Shown here piece after piece: positions 25,101 to 37,100 of a stretch of 64,000 nucleotides of DNA. Source of the DNA: Pomphorhynchus laevis (taxonomy: Eukaryota; Acanthocephala; Palaeacanthocephala; Echinorhynchida; Pomphorhynchidae); assembly GCA_012934845.2 (NCBI GenBank), contig WNNJ02000605.1:1-64000 (forward strand), written 5' to 3'. The first letter of the stretch is position 1. Every line of letters starts with the position of its first letter. The position numbers and the translations under genes were made by a program. The notes under the pieces were generated by a model. The model searched no databases. It was not told the DNA's origin and saw nothing but the letters and a program-made list of their open reading frames with translations.

Positions 25101-28100
25101 TCTGTATTTGCAATGTTTCAACAATCATATCAGAATAAGAATTAAAAACAAAACAAAAAGCAATTAAACAATAAAAAACATCATTTACAATTAAATATCT
25201 CCTTCATTATTTGACATAATATTTTAAGGTTCTTCTGTATTTGCTTGAACCAAAAACTGATGGTAATTGAATTGTCATACAAAATGTGGTAACAACAACC
25301 TCTATTTAACCGAAATGACAACTGCATGTGTGAATAAAGAGTCTATTAAATATAACATATATAATTAAGAATTTATTCAATTAAAAAAGTGAAAATGTTT
25401 AAAGCTAATTTTAATGAACAATTGAATTCATGAGCTTTGCATTCTTGAATATCAAACAAATTGTATTTTAATTAATAAAATAAAAAACAAAAATACAATA
25501 ATAAATACTCGTTTACAACGAGTATAAACAAGTTTAAACAACTAGTTTAAACAACTAGTTTAAACAACTTGCTGTCTAGTTTAAACAACTTTATAAATTG
25601 TACTACCTCTACTTATGTAGAGGTAGTAGTTAGATCCTTTGAAGAGGGCTGCTCAGACAGCCAAAATATAAATTAGAAAACAATTTGTGTATTTTTTCTC
25701 GGGGATGACTCGCCATATAACGATTAAATTTCACCCGAATGTAATTCTGAACGATATTTTTATTAATAAAAACGAAAATACAATAAAAATAATTACTCTT
25801 TTACAACAATTTATATTCAATTTTATATTAATTTGCATCATTATGATTTTTACGAATGTAATTAGCTGCTAGTATTTTTAATAATAACACAATCTTTTAA
25901 TAAATTACAGTCTGTGATCTAAACTTAGACTTGGGACAACTCACGCATTATAAATATTGTGCAATTTTATTATTTATCTATCGAATAAAACAACATATGT
26001 AGTACAAGCATGATGTTCAATATAATTTTTTAAAATACTGCCAAAAATTATTTTAAAATAAAAATCGAATTTATATTTTCTTTCTGGATCTGAACACTAT
26101 AGCAATAATTAAAAAAAACAAAATTAAAAAAGTTAAAATGTTTTTTTAATAAAATGATATTAAACAATTAATCAACAAATAATTCTATATTTTATTTTAC
26201 AAATGTTGTCTTTATGTGAGATTATAAATGTAAAAGCACTTTATATAAGAGAAAATGACGCAAATGATATAAATAGCACTCAACATGATCTGAAATAACA
26301 CATTTAAACCTGATAGCAGTCTAACACATTTTATCTTTTCAAATCAGTGCAAATAATTTAAATAATTCATACATAGACACAACATAATAAAACTTTCACA
26401 TGATTCCTTTTTTAAGGTAACTTGATTATAATCAAATTTTTATCTAAACTTATACTTTAGTCAACAACATCACTACTTAGACATTTTTAATATCACAACC
26501 CTTTGTTATAATATTTAATATTTGTTTCATAATTTTAAGTTGATATACCTGTGCAGTCATTGTCACATTATGATAAATATTTTTTATTCTTCACTTTACT
26601 TTAATCCTACATTTTAAGCATTACGTTGCATTTACCTCATCAGTTACTGACCCAAAATATATGTTTCACGTTTTGGTCCTTTTAATGTTGAAGGCTAAAA
26701 GTATAAGCATCAGCGTACTGCTGTTGACTTTTAGACCAACATTAAAAGTACCGAAACGTAAAAAGTAGGTATTAGAACTGTAGCTGATGAGGTTCACCAA
26801 TACTGAAATATAGCGTACTGCGGTTGGCATATAGATTTGATCGAAAAAGGTGCAGGATAAAAAATAGTCGTCAAAATGTCAATAGCAATAATGACTGCAC
26901 AGGTATATCAACTTAAAATTTTAGTTTATAATAAATGCAATTAAAATAGTGAGCAGTATCTGTATTTCAAATATCCTCATGTATCGGCAACTGCTAAAAG
27001 TAAAAAAAAATATTTTATCTTTTTACTTAATAAACTAAAATATTTGTGATTTTTATCTCAAAACCACATTTGATAAATTTTTTACACTCATTTTAAAATA
27101 ACATTCACTTAGATTTTAAGATTTGTAAAAATTAAGATTTATAAAAACCATTCTTGGTGAATTTTTGAATTGTATTTTTTAAATCAACACTGATTAAACA
27201 AATTTGTCAATAATTTGCTATAAGGCTAGCATGCGGCGAAACAAATATAAAAAAGCATTCAAACCTTTGATTTCAAAAAGAGCAGTCGAATCAACGATTC
27301 GATTCTGATTGTTTTCAATATGAACGGCTGCTTCCTCGAGACGATTATTCTCGCATAAAATATAATTCTCGTACAACAAAATTTGCGAAGTTTCTCGATC
27401 GACGTTACCACTCTAAACGATGCGAAATAATATGAACAAATAAATTTTGTTGATAACAAAATGAATAAACATTTAAAATTAATACAAATTTAATCATTTT
27501 AAAACATTTAGATAAAGCATTTAATCATTGAACAAATTTAAGATATTAAAATTGTAAAAGTTAAAAATAAATTTGATAAGATTAGCAGTTCGCAAACGTT
27601 TCAAATAGTAGACAGCAAACTTAAATGACAAAAAAAAACAATGTTTAATTTAAATTTAAATAAAGTTTAAGTAAAAATTAAATTTTTATATCGTTACAAA
27701 AACGTCATTTTATAAGATAAATACTTTTATCACCTGTTCAATTTTGTCGAATTCTCTCAAAATGTTAACAGCGATATCGATTTCTTTCACAAGATGGCAT
27801 GATATTGCATATCCAACCCATGAAATTCGTTGACTAGGTTTACTCATTAGAATTTTGTATCTGGTTTCCTTCGTAAACAAGAATAAAGTATAAAAATAAA
27901 TTCCATTTCAATTTGTGTTAAAATTTGTTCAATTCGATCAATTTTCGATTTGCTTAATTTCAAGAACGCTGTATGAATCATTTCGATAATACAAATTAAG
28001 TTATTGTAAATTATATTAAAGTTGCTATTCTACCGACATTTATTAAATTACGATAGTTTTCTGAATTTTGTACGTAGTTTGCTCTTATTCAGTTGTCATA

Positions 28101-31100
28101 TTTTCTTAATTTTAGACGTAAACGACGTAATTTTAGTAAACAAGCTACAGAAGTACTTAATGAATAACTTTTATCATTAAAAAAATTTTAATATTAAATA
28201 TTATTTATAATGTATTATTTTATTATTATAAATTATAAACTACTATTTTAATATTATATCAATACTATGAAATATTAATTTCTAATATTAATAGAAATAA
28301 TGATTAATAATTAATATAATAATTAATATACTATGCGTCCACGGGGCATAGTATAAAAAACTTACAATACATATACATAATATATGTAATTAATATAATT
28401 ATATTAATTATATTTATACTTATCACATTATAATTAGATAATTATTTTGTAATTATCTAAAAACCAAAGCAATTAATAAACAATTAAAATCGCACATCTT
28501 GTTTACAGCTGAATTACAGTATAATTGCCGAGGCCGTTTTACTTTAGAATACTGACAGAATTTATCCAAATATATTTATTGTTGATAGCTTACTTCATTT
28601 TCTACCTCAAATTATATTTAAATTATAAATTTTGTAATTAATATATTTTAATCAGATACAAAATATATGTATTTTAATCAGATACAAAATATATGTAATA
28701 TATTTATTATATTATTATATTTGACTCGGTAAATCAAACAATATTGCTTAAAAAGCTAGCTTTTATAGTAAACATTGTGGGTAACACCCTTAAACTAATC
28801 CATGAGTTACTTCAACCATGCTGTATAAGAATATTTGATGTGCTACTCACATCGGATAATTTTACAGTAAACCAAGGATGACCCATTAAGTCATCTACTC
28901 TTTTATTTTTTTTGTGTTTGGATTTGCCTTCATTTATTTGCAAGCAATTACCTTCTGTAAGCTGTGTATTGTACGCAGATGATCTTGTCATAATGACGCC
29001 TAATGTAAGCTCGGCACAAAGTGCACTTAAATCGCCTGAGAGACTATTGTGCTTGCAATCAGCTAGAGGTAAATATATACAAATCGAAAGTAATGAAGTT
29101 TAGGAAGGGTGGAAGTCTTACTCGTTCTTCAATAGTTATAAATATTTAAGTATTTTGATGACTTTACGATGGTCTTTTAAGAAACATCGGCCAAGATTGC
29201 TTTAACAACCTCGTATGCTAAGAGCTTATTTGCGCTACTATTTAAGGGGTTTTTTGTTATTTTGACGTTATGTTTCTTCCCATTACATCATACGACATAG
29301 CATCATTCTGACCGGACTTATTGGCTATGAACTATGATCAGATTGATAGTTGTAAATTAGATTCTTGAGGAGTATCCTGGGCTTTTCTTTAAAAATATCA
29401 CCCACGGTAGTCGCAGCCTTATCGAGAGTAAATTTATGCGGTATGCAGCTAAAAAATTCTTTTGAACTTTCTCAGACTGACGAATTGTTAAGAAATAAGA
29501 AGAGTTTTCAGGAAAAACTATCACGGGTAGATCCTGAATATTTTCTAATGCCGGCGTATACACAATATAAATGGATGAACGCGATAGCTATTAAACGACC
29601 AATGATTTGGCGTGCGTCTGTCAATGGATACCGTGATAAGATATGCAAAATAAAGTTATCCTGCCATCTTAAAAGCACGAACTGTGTTTGTCGATACTGT
29701 GATCGTAGCTGCGAATTCTTACTTCACATATTTGTTTGTCTATATCTCGTAAACGTTCCCTTGAGTTATTTAGATAAGTTAGGTAAGTATATGTTTTGAA
29801 CACGGTCGATGCTTTACAACACTGCAGATAAACCATATCGATAAAGAATTAAAACATTGGTTGTCAAGCATTTTGGTAAAACATAATGCTGCGCCTACAA
29901 TTAGAGAGAATATATTTTTTTTGTAAATTAATGTATTTTAATTTTTATTCTTTTTCTGTTTTGCCCCAAACCGAGAGGTATAGTGGGTTTAATAACACTC
30001 TTAATTCTTATTATATTATTATATTAATTATATTATTATAATATATTTATTATATTATTATATTATTATACAAAATATATGTAATTAATATAAATATATT
30101 ATATGATGTCTTAATATTCAACTAATTTAGAGTTCACCTGCAAAGATAATTAACATGAAATATTTATAATGTTTTTATATTAACAGTTCAATTTATTTAG
30201 CCTTCATCTGTAAATTAAATAAAAGAACATTAAATTGCACTTAATTGTGAAATAAGTCAAACCGTGAACTCAAACTTTACTTTCATTATAATTTTTAAAA
30301 AAGGATTCAACAAATAGATATTGCCGCTAAATACTTGGAGCGATTTTAACTTTTAAGAACTATAGAAACCCTAATTGATGTAATTTGTACTTATTTTAAA
30401 ATCAGTTGGAAATTGTTTCTGTTATTGATTTTTCCCGTCTAGTTACACTTGCTCATTCGTTCGAGCGTTAACATATGGATTACATAGTGTCATTTCACTC
30501 CAGCATATACACAGTTTTGGATAAGTGTATACAGAAAAACATTTACGAGTTCAATTGCTATAGAATCAGGAAACATGTATGTCTGATTATCGTAAGGTCA
30601 AATTTTAAAGAGCAGAAATTTAATCGAATTCCCCCAGTTTTGCTTAATGGGATTAGTCTGCATGCTATTAATGCCCTCAATGATGTTTTAGATACCTCGT
30701 GAATAGATTAGAACTTTGCGAAACAAGACAAGGATTTTCAGCTAAACGTCGTGAATTAGAAACAAATACATTTAGTATCGGGTTCCACTCTCTTGCATCT
30801 AGTCATGATGGCCCTGCAGCGTTTCTTATTTTCCGTACATTTAAGATTATTGTTTCGGCATTAATTGACTCGGCATTAATTCGGTGATCTGTATCCGAGA
30901 TATTATCCTTTCGGTCATAACCCAAAGCTCATGACCATATGTTAAGATAAGAACGAATATTGCGTGGTAAACCAAAAGCTTGGCCCGAATTCAGACATCT
31001 TTCATAAAACACGAAAAAAACTCATACGTTGTTTAGACAGAGAAGCACAAGCAACCCGAAGACAGTGTGGTACTCCATACTCCCTGAGTACTTCCTACAA

Positions 31101-34100
31101 CCTCTATTTTCGAAACTCGGTCGAAAGTTTTCTCCCAATATACAAAGCACATGTAGACCAGTTGAGCTAAATCTAAAGACCGTTCGACGATAGTCGAGAG
31201 AGAATGAACTGATCCGTAGTTCCACGACCAGGACTTAAACAGCATTGTTCATCTTGCAACTGTCCCTCAACTATAAGCCGTATCCTTAACTCAAGAATCC
31301 TAGCAAATAACATACCAGTTATGCTAAGATGAGTGATGCTCCGATTATTGCAATATACATTTCGGTAACTTTTCTTAAAGATCGGTACCACCACCCCCAG
31401 TTCGACACTCACTAGGAACCTTGCCCAACTTCAATGTAACGTTAAAGATCAGTGTTAGCCACTTCATACCAACAACGTCATGAGCCTTTAAAGCTCCAGG
31501 TGAATCTCGTCTACTCCAGAAGACTTGCCATCACGAAATTTTTAATAAAAGCAATTACCTCTTCCAAATAGATTAGCTCTTCCGTTGGTTCTAAAAGCTC
31601 TACTTTAACATGAGAAGGTATATCTGCTGGATTAGGGAGACTCCTAAAATGCTATTTCCAACAACCAAGAATTTCTGCAATGTTAGTCAGCATAGATAAT
31701 CTCTTGTCATAGACAGTTTAAGGAGTTTTCTGCTTTCCAATAAGAAGGTTCCTGATCGTCCTTCTGAACATCTTCGAAGCTGACCTATAATCAAGTTCTA
31801 AATTCTCTCCAAACTTCTCCCAATCCGGCTTCTTCGATTCGGTAACTGAGAGAGCTGAAGCTCCTTTTGCAATTCGGTACTTGTCTACAGCTTCCACTGA
31901 TTGATATGACAAAGTTGTCTTAAAGGCCAGCTTCTTCTGTTAGACAAAATCTCAAACTGTTGGTGTCTACAAAGCAATTTGAGGATTCTTTCCGCGAAGA
32001 GCACCTAATGCCTTCGAGCAACAACTTTTCGAAGTTGCTTTGGCAAGCGAGGATCTGAACATATCCCATTCCTGATCAATGCTCTTCACCTCTTCTAGCA
32101 ACCGAGAGAAGTCTTCCCGGATGTAGCAAAAAAACGTTCTTTGACAGAAACATCTGCTAGACGCTCTCATCGTGCCACACACAACGTGTGAGTTTACCAG
32201 GCTTGTCTAGCATCCGGTCCTGCCATCGAAATTAAATCTTACCTGCGACGAAACATAAAGCCGCAGATCAGATTAAACGATTACAAGATCGATTATTGAT
32301 CTTTAACTGATAGAATCCTGATGCCATGTGCATATATGCATATCCTTATGTTCAAATATGGTGTTGGTTATGCACAAATTGTTACGAGAACAAAAGTGAA
32401 ATAATTCACATCACTCGCATTAAGATCGGAGATTCCGTTCCTTCCCAACACTCCCTTCCAAGTGCTACTGTCGCTACCAACATGAGTATTGAAGTCACTC
32501 AATATAACGAGGGAATCTCCCACAAGAGTTCTATCATGCAAAGTCTGAAAATCTTCCACGAAGACTGCTATCCCTTTCCATCTTTGACTAGAAATATCAG
32601 AGACGCCAGTTTTCGTTCACTGGGTTCTACCTCTCTACTACGAACGACAACCAGAGACTTGTAAGTATCCAAATAACCGCCTTAGCTTTTCGTTGGTAAC
32701 TACCAAATAGATTAATGTCCATTCTTGATCCAAAAATTTAGTTCCAGTTGCAGAATAGTGAAGAGAAGTCACTCCGACTATTTCTAGACCGAAGCGAACC
32801 ATCTCTGCAACTAATTATGGTTACTTTCTCGCCAGCGAGATGACATTTCAGTTCCTACATGAAGGCTAGTCCGCTCCGGATGTTGATGCCGCTTTTGCTG
32901 TATCCGTGTAACTGCCAGGTCACACGGCATTCAGCAATCATTAACTCCTACGATCAGTAGTAATGAATTAATGAATTTGTGACCTTTGTTAAACATTCTG
33001 TGCTTCAAATTACTATTTTTCTTTTACAAAAATAATTGATATAGCAATTTATAAATGCACGTTTTTATAAAACAATTATCAAAAATGTTTAAAACAATTG
33101 TGTTTTTAAAAAATCACATTAGAAACTATCATAATGCATTTAAAAAATGTAAAAATGTTATACCTTGAGACCATCAAAATCTCTTGTTTGAATTTCTAGC
33201 ACAGAAAGATCTCTTAGAATAGACAAATTCTCCTGCACTAAGAGAATGATGTTTAATACATGCGCATTATAAGTAAATTATACCGAATCCCACTTTAAGG
33301 CATTGCGATATGCTTTGATAGCATCAACATAATTGCATTCCAATCGTTGGAAATAACCAAATACCTGCCAGCACACAAAGCTTTTAATGTTTTTCTTCAA
33401 ACCCAACAGAATAAAATCACGTGCTTCACTGGTTTTACCGACCGATGCCAGAACAAGCCCTCTCATAGCGAGAGTCTCTAAATAAGAAGTGAGAACATTA
33501 AAAATACAAAATTCTATATTAAGCAATAAGAATATAAATCAAATCGTTTAACTGAAGCAATATTATGTCTTAGCTGAAATGTTTAGGATATTTAAAATAA
33601 TATTTTATAATAAATTTTGTAAATAAATTAATAATTAATAAAGATATAAATCATTACAAGAAAGTACGGTGCTATCATATTTTGACCCTTATTCGTCGAC
33701 CCAGCAGAGCAGGTAATATAATATTATTACACACTGTTTAAATTACTGACAATGCATTGCTTAATAATTTATTATATATGAATGAACATTATTTTGATAA
33801 AATTTTGAAATATCTTAACGAATCGCAAATAAATCTTTTGATTTCACAGGATTTATTTATTGAAGTGTAGACTCACCCCACTTTTACATATCACTTCAAT
33901 ACTCATATGATGACTACTACCAGGTATTTAAATATTTGATAATGGTTCATTATTGATAAATAATTATTGGGGCTGGATCAAAGAAGAGAGGGAATTTGTT
34001 TGATATTTCGCTAACTTCTGTTAGCATCTTAAAAATGTAATTTTTGAAGATGATAACAGAATTTAGCGAAATATCAAAAAAATCTTCTTTTATTTGATCC

Positions 34101-37100
34101 AGCTCTAATAATTCTTTACATTTTCATTTAATTTTATTTTTATATTTTTTATAGCTTTTTGTTTATGTAATACTTATTTAGTTTTATGATAATTTAATCG
34201 TATCAGATAATTAATAATATTTGGCCTGATAAACTATTCATTTTTTTATATGAAGCTTTTATCGGTTCAATTTATTTAAACATTGTATTCTACCTGTGAT
34301 GAACAAATTACTAAAACCGTCGATATTGGATTCGCCCCTGACGACGTAATGTGCAAAGAAATAGAATCACTAGCTTAAACATTTTGACGCATTCCTGCGG
34401 TCCATCAGCGATCCTCCAGACGCCCAAAAACTAGACATCTTTGTCAATCACGTGACATCAGACGTATATTCTTCGACAGTTGCAGTGATATGATACCTTT
34501 GTCGCATGTATATCGACCGGTATTATTCGTAACGTTTGCGTGAATGTCAATCATTTGAAAAGGACGATGCTTAAAATCTTGCAAGAGTAATCGAATCAGC
34601 TCATCGTCAGGCATGATTATTCGGATTATCAACTAGTACACCTCGTGACTCACTCGATCAACGGATATCAATCAACAATGTAGATCTGTAAATTACGACT
34701 TATAAAAATGATCAACTCGGCAAAATTTGTGTCTCGGATATTCGAAACCTTCCTAAATGTTATTTCTGCGGCAAACCGAAACATTTTCGATTGGTATGTT
34801 CAGCTCGTAACGTATTCTGCCGGAAGTATTACAAAAGGGGCATTTCGCAAACGTTTACAGATCGAAAGACGTTGCATCACCTGCAGTCATAGCATCAATC
34901 CGTCATTCCGATTCTTCTCGTGCGAATATATCCGAAAGCAAACACAATCCGAAGCCATAATCAAAGGACGTGCCTGTCAAGCTCTGATCGATAGCGAAGT
35001 GCTATAAACCTTATTCAAAGTGATGTAGAACGAAAATTTGTACTCGTCGAACACAATTTTGACTTGAGAATTTAAATGAGAGCTTCAGACCACACATGGT
35101 CTCTTCACAGCATAGTTACGTGTACAGCAAGTTTAAAGGTCGACTCTTTTGAAATGCCAATTTATTCGTTTAGAGACATTAGTCACCGATTTGATTCTTG
35201 ATACACCTTTCTTGAATCATCAATCTGCCGTCACTATCAACTTCGGTGTAAGTGATAGAAAAGTCGAAGTCCTATCGACATGTCGAGTCCTGAATATTAA
35301 ACTTCATGCTTTATTTGCTAATCTGACAAGAGAAATACATCCGATAGCTATCCCATCGCAGCGAAGGAATTCAAAAGATACGGTGTTGATAAATGCGGAA
35401 GTCGATTCACTACTGAAGAACAATGTCATTGAGAGAAGTAATTCACATTGGAGGGCACATGTGATACTAGTTCAATCACAAGGGGAAACGCGAATGGTAA
35501 TCATATATAGTCAGATCATAAATCGATTTATACTTAAAGATGCGTTTTCACTCCCTCGAATCAACGACGTTATCGATAATCTATAATCTTTCAGCATCTT
35601 TAGTCGATTGGATCTGAAGCGCACGTACTACCAAATCCCGATTCGCGAAGAGACAAGAAATATACAGCATTTTAAGCGACAGGGCAACTATTCCAATTTG
35701 AGTGCATGTCTTTCGGTTTGACGAGAGCAATGGGTGTCTTTCAACGTATCATGAAACAAATTATCAATAACGAGCGATTGACTGGTACATTTTGCTATCT
35801 AGATGATGTGGTCATAGTCGGCAGAACGAACGAAGAGCATGATCTCAATTTCAAGAGTTTCAAAAAAGTCGCATACCGTTATAACCTAGAGTTGAATACC
35901 GAAAAGTATGTGTACAAAACGTGAAGTATCCGTCTTTTAGGCAACCAAATCGAAGATGGGAAAATCTCGCCGGACAGTGACAGAGTTCAATCTATTATAG
36001 ATTTATCCAACCCCGCGAATGAAACTAAACTCAAACGAACAATAGGACTGTTCGCCCATTATTCGACGTGTCTACGAACCTCTCCAAAATCGTTCATCCA
36101 TTAGAGCATACCAATTTCCAGTTGTATTCTGAAACTACATGAACCCTTGTCGAACTAAAAACACGCTTGGCTACAGCTACCTTGTCAACCATCGATTTTT
36201 CGGTGTCGTTTGTATTGGAAACACAAACGGCACCAAAAAATCGATGGTTGACAAGGTCGCTGTAGCCAAGCATGTTTTTAGTTCGACAAGAGGTCCTGAA
36301 CGCATTAAACTTCGCTATTTGTGCTACTTTGTGGCAAAACGGCAAATCAGTAGCCTTCTCTTCTCATACACTCTGCGAGAATATGAATAATAATACACCG
36401 CTATCGAATAGCTACGCCGCTATCGAAAAAAGCTCTTGCGATAATCGAAGCGGTTCGTAATTGGCGTCATTATTTACAGGGGTGCAATTTTACGATTATC
36501 AAAGATCAAAGAGCGATTTCATATCTTTTCCAAAACACGGAGTAGCAAACATAACAATATGAAACGGTGGCGCCCGGAGTGGCTGCAATATTGTTTCAGA
36601 ATTTCGTACCACAGAAGTCAAGAAAACATCGCTGCTGATGCACTTTATCGATGTGTAGTCAATACCGTGAACGACGATAATCAGCTCAAAGACTTACATG
36701 AAAGACTATGTCACCCCGGATCGCTCGGTTGTGGCACTAAAGAATCTACAATTTTCCCTTGACGACGTGAGAAATGTAAGTCGAAATTGCAAAAGGTGTC
36801 AAATGTTAAAGCCAAAATATTACAATTATAACGAGTAGGAACTTATTCCGGTTGTTTGGCGAGCAAACAACCAGAATAAGTTCCTACTCGTTATAATCGA
36901 CGAATTCATTCGATTGTCTTTTGCGTTCACAGGCAGAGACACTTTATCAAGTACAGTCGTTGAGTGCCTGAATTCAATATTCTCGATATCTGGAACGCCT
37001 TATAACATTCATAGAGATCAAGGCAAGTCGTTTACGTCGCTACCATTCTGGAAATTACTAGTAAGCAAAGAAATCGTGATGTCTCATTCAACATAGTACC

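Noticed and set aside
25601-25628. Hairpin containing GAGGTAGTAG, reminiscent of let-7
   Set aside because: The stem is 12 bp with a 4-nt loop, far too small for a let-7 precursor, and the match to mature let-7 ends after about ten bases.
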